In this document: positions 1 through 7,671 of the stretch, piece after piece
Layout of the letters: every line of letters begins with the position of its first letter
Position numbering within the stretch: the first letter of the stretch is position 1
DNA from: Thermoproteota archaeon
GTDB taxonomy: Archaea > Korarchaeota > Korarchaeia > Korarchaeales > Korarchaeaceae
NCBI GenBank assembly: GCA_015521385.1
Contig: WAOH01000162.1
Span: 1-24,076, forward strand
DNA: 24,076 nucleotides
Direction: 5' to 3'
The notes under the pieces: model-generated
The model's database searches: none
What the model saw: the letters and a program-made list of their open reading frames with translations, nothing else
What the model was told of the DNA's origin: nothing
Program-made: the position numbers and the translations under genes

Positions 1-1932
1 CGGGAACTCTATCGTCACATTGCCGGATATGTCCTCGACCTTTATCTTCAGTTTTACCTTTTCTCCAACGTCAACCTCGCTCTTATCTACCTCCACGCTG
101 GCCCTTCCCGAAACCCCCCCTACAGGGATCTTTATCTCCTTCGTAAAGACCCTCTCGGAGGTCTCACCTTCTATGGAGTAGTATATCACCACCTTCACGG
201 CAGCAGGACCCACACTCGCAGCCCTGAAAGCGAAAGCCAGTTCTCTAGTCGATCCCTCTGGTACAACCTCCACTAACTTAGAGGTATCAGCTAGTGGCTC
301 CAGTCCCTTGGACGAGTTGACAGTCACGAGGATCCTCGAAAGAGGGACCATGGTCGTGAATGTGACCTTGATTTGCACCCGGTCCCCAACGTTGGGGAGG
401 TCAGGAGATATCGCTATGAGGACATTCAGCGGATCCTCGCTGGTGGACACCACCAAGATCTCTCCTAAGGAAATGGCATGAACCTCCCCATCAGAATCTC
501 TCACGTAGATCTCCAGTGTACCCTTGTAATCCCCGACGGGTAGGCTAAGCGGTAGGATAATCCTCTGAGACCCATTACCTTGGAGCTGCATTGAGAGCGG
601 GAACTTAAGAGAGAGAACATCGCCTCTCTTGGTAGTTAGATTGAGCTTGGCCTCCAACAGGGAGAGCGGGGTGGGTCCCACGTTTAGCGCTAGGATGTGG
701 AGGTCTCCCCTCCCCCCGACTAGGAAGACACGAGATCCGTTAAGTAGCCTGATATCGTAAGCCTTGAGGACCTTCATCTCACGCTCGATCCCGTAAACCC
801 CATCTTGAGAGGATCCCGTGAGATAGATGGAAGCGGTTATCTCATTTTTGGGGAGGGGAAGGCTGAACTTGAGCAGATAGTCGAAGCCCTCGTTTCTGAG
901 AAGTACGGATCTCCCGCCTGGGAGGAGCAAGGTCAGGTTTGATGCATCACCGGGATGTACAGATACCTCAACGGAGGTACCTCCGATCCCCTCACTGGGG
1001 GCATCTAGTCCTATGTCTAACTTGAAACTAGGGTCAGACACGTAAGTCAGCCCATCGACGATGCATGTGTCGCATTGGTCGGGAGACAGGATCGCGTAGG
1101 TGGAGGGTCCGATCCTACGGATTCTCACCAAGTATTTACCCTTCTCCGTGGCGTATATCCCGAGAAAGTCGCGGATAGGCAGCTTATCCGCTACAGTCAA
1201 GTTTACTGAGGACCCGTAGGCAGATAGAGAGACCTCCCCGTCCCTTATACTGAACTCAGAGTAGCTGTAAGGATCGACGGGGTTCTCCAATTCTACCTCA
1301 CTAGCCGAGGGCTTAATCAGACCTTCGAACGAGAAAACCGTGTTGTTCTTGCATATGAGAACTGCAGAAAGCTCACCCTCCTCAGTCCAGTTCAATTTGA
1401 ATATCCAGCCATCCAGCGAGGGCACCCAGAAGCCATTAGACTCGTTGCCACTTATCATGGCAGCCGCTTCCCCTTCCACCTTAGCCTCCAAGAGTTCTAC
1501 CGCTGGCCTCTTATCTGATAGAACGGAGATCTCTAGTATCTTATCCGACGAGGCTTCCACTAGGAAGGGTCCCACGAGGGCGTATCCAGCCATGCTATTG
1601 GATCCACCGACAGGATAAGAGATCCCTGAAGTCCCTCTAAACAGGAATGTCACGTTAGTGTCATTCACTAGGACCGTGTTGTACGTAGTATTCCCCTCAT
1701 CGAGCTCATAGTAACCGGCATCGCCTATCTTCGCCATCACGATTACCGAATAGCTCACGGCCTCCACTATGCGGATTGACGCAGGTACCTCCTCGCTTCT
1801 AACTACGACCGTCCCATTGTACCTAACGCTATTCGATGGTTGGGTGGTGGATGGCTGGGCGTACGCATTAGGGGAGCTTAGAGACAGCAATAGCAGCGCT
1901 GCCATCAATGCCAGAGTCTTTCTATTCCACAT
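1..1932 (-). CDS. Secreted or cell-surface protein with tandem Ig-like (CARDB-type) domains, 3' end outside window
   Basis: The minus-strand frame is open from the start codon at 1932 to the window edge (644 codons, no stop), so the C-terminus is missing. The N-terminus is a classic signal peptide: a short basic n-region (MWNRKT), a hydrophobic stretch rich in Leu and Ala, then SSPNAYAQ with a likely cut after AYA. The rest is beta-rich, with repeated phrases typical of extracellular Ig-like/CARDB or APHP modules, for example SPDLPNVGDRVQIKV, LALNVGPTPLS and SEVDVGEKVKLKIKV. A CDTC pair lies near codon 289. I see no catalytic motif. It probably acts outside the cell as an adhesin, S-layer-associated or scaffold protein. 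An in-frame ATG at 1947 is an alternative start. A TATA-like element at 1956-1964 predicts an RNA start near 1935, which favours 1932. The exact family is not recognised. Confidence 0.75.
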   Translation of the reverse strand, partial: MWNRKTLALMAALLLLSLSSPNAYAQPSTTQPSNSVRYNGTVVVRSEEVPASIRIVEAVSYSVIVMAKIGDAGYYELDEGNTTYNTVLVNDTNVTFLFRGTSGISYPVGGSNSMAGYALVGPFLVEASSDKILEISVLSDKRPAVELLEAKVEGEAAAMISGNESNGFWVPSLDGWIFKLNWTEEGELSAVLICKNNTVFSFEGLIKPSASEVELENPVDPYSYSEFSIRDGEVSLSAYGSSVNLTVADKLPIRDFLGIYATEKGKYLVRIRRIGPSTYAILSPDQCDTCIVDGLTYVSDPSFKLDIGLDAPSEGIGGTSVEVSVHPGDASNLTLLLPGGRSVLLRNEGFDYLLKFSLPLPKNEITASIYLTGSSQDGVYGIEREMKVLKAYDIRLLNGSRVFLVGGRGDLHILALNVGPTPLSLLEAKLNLTTKRGDVLSLKFPLSMQLQGNGSQRIILPLSLPVGDYKGTLEIYVRDSDGEVHAISLGEILVVSTSEDPLNVLIAISPDLPNVGDRVQIKVTFTTMVPLSRILVTVNSSKGLEPLADTSKLVEVVPEGSTRELAFAFRAASVGPAAVKVVIYYSIEGETSERVFTKEIKIPVGGVSGRASVEVDKSEVDVGEKVKLKIKVEDISGNVTIEFP

Positions 1933-2001
1933 TTTCAGGCGTTCCATCTCCTGTGCCTATTTTACGTTTGAACGACTATCGTCGATTATTTCACGCGGAG
2001 A

Positions 2002-3279
2002 TTAAGGCAATACCCTCTCCGGATCCCTGGGGAAGAGGGCCGCCTCCTTTATGTTAGGTAGGTCCAGCATCTTCATCGTGAGCCTCTCTATTCCCACGGC
2101 GAATCCCCCGTGGGGTGGCGCTCCGTAGGCGAAGAACTTAGTGAACCACTCCAAGCTCTCGGGATTCATCCCCTTCTCCTTTATCTGTGATACGAGCACA
2201 TCGTACCTGTGCTCCCTCTGGCCTCCCGAGCTGAGTTCCAGCCCCTTATAGAGTAAGTCAACGCTCCTCGCCCAAGTGTCATCCTCCTTCATCACGTAGA
2301 AGGGCTTCACCTTGAACGGAAACCTGTTAACGAAGAAGAAGTCCGATCCGAACTCTTCCTTCACGTACTGCCATAGGAGCCTTTCACTCTCGGTGTCGTA
2401 GTCCTCCCCATACTCCACACTCTTCCCCATCTCCTCCAGTATTTCGTATACCTTAGGGAACCTAAGCTCCGGAAACGGTGTTTTTGGGATCTCCAGATCA
2501 ACGTTCAGTAGCTCCAATTCCTTGGATCTCTCCTCTACCACGCGCTTAATGCCGGCCCTGATCATCTCCTCCTCCACCCTCATGGTGTCCTGCTCATTTT
2601 CTATGAACGCCAGTTCCACGGCTATGGATCTGAATTCACTCAGGTGCCTAGGAGTGTGACTCAGCTCCGCCCTCCAGTTCACACCTAGGTCGTATATCCT
2701 CTCAAACCCACCTATTATAGTGAGCTGTCTGTGAAGCTGGGGATCCTGCCTCAGATATGCCTCCCTGTCGAAGTACTGGACTCTGAAGACCTCGGCCCCA
2801 CTCTCGCTCGCAGCTCCTATTATGGCCGGTGTGAAAACCCTCAGGAATCCGTTCTCCCTCAACCACTCCTCCATGCCGTGTATCAGGGAGGCCTCGATCT
2901 TGAAGATGGCTTGGACTTCAGGCCTTCTGAGGTCCAAAGGACGGTTATCCAGCCTGGTCGGTAACTGGGCTGGGACCTTCCAGTTAGGATCCATTGGAAG
3001 CTTTGGATGGGCTACAGAGTGTACGACTATATTAGTCGGGATCACCTCCCTATCTACAGCCTTGGCCTTCTTCTCAGCTACTTCCTCGCCCACAGCTTCT
3101 ATGACCGATTCTTGGGTTAAGTCGTCAGTGATTTCAAATAGATCGTCTGGGGTGATTCCCCTCTTGAGGGTTAGCTGGATCTTCTCCTTCCAGTTCCTTA
3201 TGATGATGAACCTGATCCTTCCTAGGTCACGTATCTCGCTGACCCAGCCGTGGACCCTCACTCCACCTTCCTCACCCAT
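2002..3279 (-). CDS. aspS: Aspartyl-tRNA synthetase, archaeal type, with unusual pocket residues
   Basis: Class IIb synthetase that would charge tRNA with aspartate in the cytoplasm; 425 aa, near the usual archaeal length of about 430-440. Residues 7-90 form the OB-fold anticodon-binding domain (GWVSEIRDLGRIRF). The catalytic core carries the hinge phrase RLDNRPLDLRRPE (109-121), motif 2 (WRAELSHTPRHLSEF, 202-216), the ATP/Mg-binding SSGGQREHR stretch, and motif 3 with GAPPHGGFAVGIERL before LFPRDPERVLP. Two positions that contact aspartate in the family look changed: the Lys of the usual PQLYKQ is Arg184, and the Asp of the usual SIDxE is Ala220. Ser14 sits where discriminating enzymes, from memory, have Trp. 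The ATG is preceded by GGAGGG at good spacing. The gene overlaps the end of ileS by 22 nt, implying co-transcription. Confidence 0.9.
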   Translation of the reverse strand: MGEEGGVRVHGWVSEIRDLGRIRFIIIRNWKEKIQLTLKRGITPDDLFEITDDLTQESVIEAVGEEVAEKKAKAVDREVIPTNIVVHSVAHPKLPMDPNWKVPAQLPTRLDNRPLDLRRPEVQAIFKIEASLIHGMEEWLRENGFLRVFTPAIIGAASESGAEVFRVQYFDREAYLRQDPQLHRQLTIIGGFERIYDLGVNWRAELSHTPRHLSEFRSIAVELAFIENEQDTMRVEEEMIRAGIKRVVEERSKELELLNVDLEIPKTPFPELRFPKVYEILEEMGKSVEYGEDYDTESERLLWQYVKEEFGSDFFFVNRFPFKVKPFYVMKEDDTWARSVDLLYKGLELSSGGQREHRYDVLVSQIKEKGMNPESLEWFTKFFAYGAPPHGGFAVGIERLTMKMLDLPNIKEAALFPRDPERVLP

Positions 3280-6215
3280 ATGAATACCCTCCTACCGTCT
3301 ACCTCCCATTCCTTTCCGAAGGAACTTCCAGGCACCTCGCTCTCATCGCTAACGAATTTTATAACATTCGCATCAGAGTCCCACGCTATCTCGTCGTAGT
3401 GCCTCTCTAACGCCCTTCTTATGTCGTCATCACCCTGCACGTAAACCTCTATCCTCTCTAAGCCGATGGTGAGGCCGAGCTCCTTCCTCATCAGCTGTAT
3501 CCTCCTAGTAAGTTCCCTGGCGAGGCCACCCAGAACCTCTTCCTCTCCCATCTCCAGATTGAGGAACACGCTTCCCTCATTGAAATCGGCCCTAGCCCAT
3601 TTCCCATCTACCGGTGCCTCCCCCACTCTGACATCCCTCACATTGGCCTCGGTGATCAGCACATCCTTGAAGACCTCGACGGCCCTTCTCACCATGGAGT
3701 TCTCGGTCATAACGATCATCTCCTTCAAGGGCTGCCTCTTCTTTATCCCCGCGCTTGATCGAGCGAATCCCGAAGCGCTAACTATGGATCTGATGTGATC
3801 CATCATGGTCTCTAGCTCCGGTTCGATCATCTCCTCATCCGGATCAGCCAGCAAGAGGAAGTTGACACTCTCAGGATCGTTCTCACCTCTAAATGACTCC
3901 AGATATATCTTCTCAGCCATCAAAGGAGCGAAGATGGATAGATACGGCAGGGTCTCCCTGAGAACGTAGAAGAGCACCTCTCCCCATTGATCAGCCACCG
4001 ATCTGTCCTTAGATCTGAGCTTCTTCCTAGCCACCCTGAGGTACAAGTGACTCAGGTCATCTATCAGGAAGGAGAGGACCTCGTTACTTGCCACATGCAG
4101 GTGATACTCGTTCATGCTCTCCCTGACATTCTTCATCATGGAGTGGAACCTGGACAGGACCCACCTGTTCACGGGGTCAAGCTCCTCCCTCGAGGGGAGT
4201 CGTCCCAGCTCTCTGTCCCTCAGGTAGGTGGTGGCAAATACGTAAACGTTCCATACAACGGAGAGGCGCCTCTCCATCTCCTTGAGTCCCTTCCAAGAGA
4301 ATCGCAGGTCCTGCCAGGGTACCTTGGTTAGGACGAAGAACCTGAAGGTATCCCTGGCGACGTTCTTCAGGATCTCCGGAGGTGGCACGTAATTCCCCAA
4401 GCGCTTGTGCATCTCCCTCCCTTTCTCGTCCAACATGAAGCCGTGCATGAGGACGGATTTGTAGGGAACCCTATTGAAGAGGAGAGTCCCCATCCTCAGG
4501 AGGCTGAAGAACCACCCCCTTATCTGATCATGCCCCTCCGTTATGAAGTCGACGGGGAATATCTCCTGAAATACCTCCTTATTCCTGTGAGGATATCCCA
4601 CGCTTGCAAAGAAGGACACGCCTGAGTCGTACCAAACATCCATTATGTCGGGGATCCTCCTCATCACCCCACCACATTTGGGGCACTTCCACGTGACCTG
4701 GTCAACCCACGGTCTGTGAAGATCCTCTAGCTTAATCCCAGCCTTCTCCTCGATCTCGCTAGCGGAGCCCACGACCTCTATGTGGCCGCAGCTCTCGCAC
4801 CTCCATACCGGTAGCGGGATACCCCAATACCTCTGCCTCGATATGATCCAGTCCTCTAGGCCCAACAGCCAGTCCCTGAACCTCCTCTCCCCACCCCACT
4901 TGGGGACCCACTTGGCTCTACCGCTCTCCTCCAGCAGCTTCTCCCTCAAATCGGTCAGTTTCACGAACCATTGCTTCGTCGTCCTTATTATCAGCGGGGT
5001 GTCGCATCTCCAGCACACGGGATACTTGTGTATGACCGTCCCCTTGTGGAAGAGCGCTCCCCTCTCCTCTAGGTCCTCGATGATCAGACCATTCGCCTCT
5101 CTCACTTGGAGGCCCGCGTACTTACCGGCGTCCTCGGTGAACCTGCCCCTCTCATCCACAGGGCTCACTACGGGCAGACCGTATCTCCTACCGACCTCGA
5201 AGTCCTCCTTACCGTGTCCAGGCGCGCTGTGCACGCACCCGCTTCCCTCCTCCATGGTGACATATTCCTCGCTCAGCACGACCCTATGCACATCTCTCAG
5301 CTTCTGCTGGATGGGCACCACGTCCTCTAGAGGATGCTCGTACTTCAGACCCTCGAGTTCGCGCCCCTCGAACTCGTCCACGACCTCGTACTCCTCCACT
5401 CCAGCTTCCTTCATCACAGCATCCAACCTAGCCTTAGCTAGGATCAGCAGATCTCCGTTTACCCTGACCTTAACGTATCTCTCGTGAGGGTGAACCATGA
5501 CTGCAACGTTACCAGGCAAAGTCCATGGGGTCGTCGTCCATATGAGCAGGTACTCCCTCTCAGTCCCCCGAACCCTGAACTTGACGTATATTGAAGGATC
5601 CATCAGGTCCTTGTAGCTCTCACTCACCTCGTAGTCGGAGAGGACGGTCTCACATCGGGGGCACCAGTGAACGGGCCTCTCTCCCTCATACAGCCGTCCA
5701 CTCTCCCATATCCTCTTCACGCCCCACCAAGCACTTTCTATGTACTCGTCCTCGAACGTCCTGTACGGGTGCTCCCAGTCCATCGACACCGCGAACTCCT
5801 TGAAGTGCTTGGTCATGGACTCTAGGTTCTTCGTTGCGAGCTCCTTGCACTTCAGGACGAACTTATCTATCCCGTAATTCTCGATGTCCTTCTTGGATGT
5901 GAAGCCCAAGGCCTTCTCGGTCATGACCTCGATGGGGAGGCCGTGGGTGTCCCATCCCGGCTTATCCAAAACGTCGTAGCCCTCTCCTCTCTTGAATCTG
6001 AGGACTGAGTCCTTGATTATTTTGTTCCACACGGTCCCTGGGTGAGGCATATCGGACGACGGGTAGGGGGGGCCGTCCAAGAAATGGAACCTTCTGCTAC
6101 CCTTCCTGACCTCCCTGAGCCTCTCATAGATCTTAGCTTCGTCCCAGAACTTCAATATCTCCGGTTCGTATCTCTTGGGATCGAAATTTCTAGTCAGTTG
6201 TCTGACCCTGCTCAT
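3258..6215 (-). CDS. ileS: Isoleucyl-tRNA synthetase
   Basis: Class Ia synthetase charging tRNA-Ile, with an editing domain that hydrolyses Val-tRNA-Ile; 985 aa, normal for archaeal IleRS. The HIGH-type motif is HPGT (58-61) in the context GPPYPSSDMPHPGTVWNK, followed by PGWDTHGLPIEV. The CP1 editing domain has the Thr-rich WTTTPWTLPGN and GSGCVHSAPGHGKEDFEVG. Zinc-type Cys pairs occur in the WCPRC, CWRCD, CESC and CPKC segments, and DVWYDSG and EGHDQIRGWF follow. The KMSKS loop reads EMHKR (601-605), keeping only M and the second Lys. The C-terminal half is the helical anticodon-binding region. The start at 6215 has only a weak Shine-Dalgarno. A TATA-like palindrome at 6263-6270, shared with 5S rRNA, could drive it. 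aspS follows with an overlap. Confidence 0.95.
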   Translation of the reverse strand: MSRVRQLTRNFDPKRYEPEILKFWDEAKIYERLREVRKGSRRFHFLDGPPYPSSDMPHPGTVWNKIIKDSVLRFKRGEGYDVLDKPGWDTHGLPIEVMTEKALGFTSKKDIENYGIDKFVLKCKELATKNLESMTKHFKEFAVSMDWEHPYRTFEDEYIESAWWGVKRIWESGRLYEGERPVHWCPRCETVLSDYEVSESYKDLMDPSIYVKFRVRGTEREYLLIWTTTPWTLPGNVAVMVHPHERYVKVRVNGDLLILAKARLDAVMKEAGVEEYEVVDEFEGRELEGLKYEHPLEDVVPIQQKLRDVHRVVLSEEYVTMEEGSGCVHSAPGHGKEDFEVGRRYGLPVVSPVDERGRFTEDAGKYAGLQVREANGLIIEDLEERGALFHKGTVIHKYPVCWRCDTPLIIRTTKQWFVKLTDLREKLLEESGRAKWVPKWGGERRFRDWLLGLEDWIISRQRYWGIPLPVWRCESCGHIEVVGSASEIEEKAGIKLEDLHRPWVDQVTWKCPKCGGVMRRIPDIMDVWYDSGVSFFASVGYPHRNKEVFQEIFPVDFITEGHDQIRGWFFSLLRMGTLLFNRVPYKSVLMHGFMLDEKGREMHKRLGNYVPPPEILKNVARDTFRFFVLTKVPWQDLRFSWKGLKEMERRLSVVWNVYVFATTYLRDRELGRLPSREELDPVNRWVLSRFHSMMKNVRESMNEYHLHVASNEVLSFLIDDLSHLYLRVARKKLRSKDRSVADQWGEVLFYVLRETLPYLSIFAPLMAEKIYLESFRGENDPESVNFLLLADPDEEMIEPELETMMDHIRSIVSASGFARSSAGIKKRQPLKEMIVMTENSMVRRAVEVFKDVLITEANVRDVRVGEAPVDGKWARADFNEGSVFLNLEMGEEEVLGGLARELTRRIQLMRKELGLTIGLERIEVYVQGDDDIRRALERHYDEIAWDSDANVIKFVSDESEVPGSSFGKEWEVDGRRVFIWVRKVE

Positions 6216-6262
6216 TTCCTAGGGCACCTCGCCGCGTGCTCACTCCTACGTCGACCTTCAAG

Positions 6263-6271
6263 TTTATAAAT
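6263..6271. promoter_or_regulatory. Palindromic TATA box between 5S rRNA and ileS
   Basis: TTTATAAA at 6263-6270 reads the same on both strands. On the plus strand its centre lies 27 nt before the 5S rRNA 5' end (6294), the standard archaeal spacing. On the minus strand it would start RNA near 6240, about 25 nt before the ileS ATG. The spacing is seen directly; use in both directions is inference. Confidence 0.6.
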
Positions 6272-6293
6272 GAGAGCGAATACCCCCCTACGA

Positions 6294-6419
6294 GGGCGAG
6301 CGGCCATAGCGGCCGGGGACACACCCGGACTCATCCCGAACCCGGAAGTTAAGCCCGGCCGCGTTCCGCGGAGTACTGAGCTCCGTAAGGGCTCGGGAAA
6401 CGCGGAAGCCGCTAAGCCC
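6294..6419 (+). rRNA. rrf: 5S ribosomal RNA
   Basis: Archaeal 5S rRNA of about 126 nt. Recognisable conserved blocks are GCGGCCATAGCGGCC near the 5' end, CCCGAACCCGGAAGTTAAGCC in the middle, and the GAGTACTG loop-E-type segment, then GGGAAACGCGG near the 3' end. The ends are set by the terminal helix GGGC-AGCGG (6294-6303) with CCGCT-GCCC (6409-6419), interrupted by a small internal loop. It stands alone, away from 16S and 23S, as in many crenarchaea. A TATA box lies 27 nt upstream. The 3' end sits 2 nt from the thiI stop codon on the opposite strand, and no clear T-tract follows. Confidence 0.93.
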
Positions 6420-6421
6420 CC

Positions 6422-7537
6422 TTAACATGTGTGCAACAACTCCTCCGCGCCCACTTTCTCCGCTATCTTCACAAAATCCCTCCATTTACCTTTAGTCTTC
6501 GGCTTCTTGGGAACGAACGGACAGGAAACGTCATACGATATGGACACATCGTAGGTCCCGATCTCCTTTGCCAGCTTGACTATATCGTCCTTATCCATCC
6601 CTATCAGGGGCCTAAGCACGGGCTTCTCCAAGCACCTGCTCTCCACCTCCAAGTTATCTAGGGTCTGACTCGCCACTTGGCCGAGGGAATCGCCCGTGAC
6701 TACGGCGCTGGCTCCCACCTCCTTGGCCATCCTGTTGGCGATGACAAGCATCCTCCTCTTGCAGAGGAGGCATGTCCACTCCCTCGCGCCCTTCTCGACG
6801 AACTCCCTCAGGGCTGATCCGTGTTCGATCACCACGGGCTCGAACCTAACGCCATGGGAGTACCTCTTCAACACGGAGACTATCTCCCTGAACCCCCTCT
6901 CCTCCTCCGGAGTCTTTCTGAAGTGGACAGGTATTACTACAGCGCCCCTCCTCATCATAAGCCAGGCGGCCACGGGGCTGTCTATACCGCTGGATATGAG
7001 AGCGATGACTTTACCTTGGCTGCCGACGGGAAGCCCGCCGTATCCCTCTATCCTTTCATCGGTGATGTAAGCCTTGCCCGCTACTATCTCTATGATTATC
7101 TCCTGGTCTGGATCACTCAAATCAACGGGTCTTCCCGTATCCCCCTTTATCAGACCACCGACGTCTCTGGCCAACTCCACTGACGTGAGAGGGAAGTCCT
7201 TGGTGACCCTCTGAACCCTAACCGCGAAGCTACCTTCCTTCTGGGCAGCTATTGAGAGGGCCACCCTCTTTATCTCATCTATCTGGGCTTCGGTCTCGAT
7301 GGAGGGGCTGTAGGACTTCACGCCGAATACCCACTTGGTGACCTTCCTGACCCGCGGATCCGATGTGTATACCACTATCCTGCTAGCCCTCTTGACGATC
7401 TTGATGAAGTGAACTCCTTCTGCCCTAAAGGTCTCCTCTAAATTTCTTATCAATAATCTCTCCATCTCTCTCCTGACATGCGATGATTTCAGGCCTATCT
7501 CGGAGTACCTCACTATCAGGGAATTGAACTTATCCAA
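6422..7537 (-). CDS. thiI: tRNA 4-thiouridine synthetase ThiI (no rhodanese domain)
   Basis: Adenylates and thiolates uridine 8 in tRNA; it can also take part in thiazole synthesis. The 371 aa contain an N-terminal ferredoxin-like domain (LIVRYSEIGLKSSHVRREME), a THUMP domain at about 60-165, and a PP-loop ATPase domain with SSGIDSPVAAW (182-192; the usual first Gly is Ser), CLLCKRRM (256-263) and TGDSLGQVASQT (281-292). The protein ends at LLHTC without the C-terminal rhodanese domain of bacterial ThiI, which is usual in archaea and implies another sulfur donor. The start is TTG, chosen because GGTGATC (7540-7546) is a near-perfect archaeal Shine-Dalgarno just upstream. It is convergent with 5S rRNA, with only 2 nt between them. 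Confidence 0.93.
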   Translation of the reverse strand: MDKFNSLIVRYSEIGLKSSHVRREMERLLIRNLEETFRAEGVHFIKIVKRASRIVVYTSDPRVRKVTKWVFGVKSYSPSIETEAQIDEIKRVALSIAAQKEGSFAVRVQRVTKDFPLTSVELARDVGGLIKGDTGRPVDLSDPDQEIIIEIVAGKAYITDERIEGYGGLPVGSQGKVIALISSGIDSPVAAWLMMRRGAVVIPVHFRKTPEEERGFREIVSVLKRYSHGVRFEPVVIEHGSALREFVEKGAREWTCLLCKRRMLVIANRMAKEVGASAVVTGDSLGQVASQTLDNLEVESRCLEKPVLRPLIGMDKDDIVKLAKEIGTYDVSISYDVSCPFVPKKPKTKGKWRDFVKIAEKVGAEELLHTC

Positions 7538-7632
7538 GGGATCACCGGACTACTTGGATGTCCTCTCAAAAATCTATCGCTGCCCATCGCGAGATGCCTG
7601 ATAAAGATTTTACGAGCGATAGGGAGACGAAA

Positions 7633-7640
7633 CCTTAAAG
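7633..7640 (+). promoter_or_regulatory. Possible BRE/TATA element for polB
   Basis: CGAAA followed by CCTTAAAG resembles a BRE plus a weak TATA box. RNA would begin near 7663, giving a leader of about 9 nt before the ATG at 7672, where GGAGAGGAG provides a Shine-Dalgarno. Confidence 0.35.
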
Positions 7641-7671
7641 CGCCTCCGCATCTAATTAGGAGAGGAGCATC

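Noticed and set aside
1340..2005. Short plus-strand open frames opposite the secreted-protein gene
   Set aside because: They are shadows of the uninterrupted 644-codon minus-strand frame, which has a signal peptide and repeated beta-rich phrases.
6036..6050. HIGH motif of IleRS reads HPGT
   Set aside because: Archaeal IleRS commonly have HxGT followed by WNKIIKD, so this is normal and not a defect.
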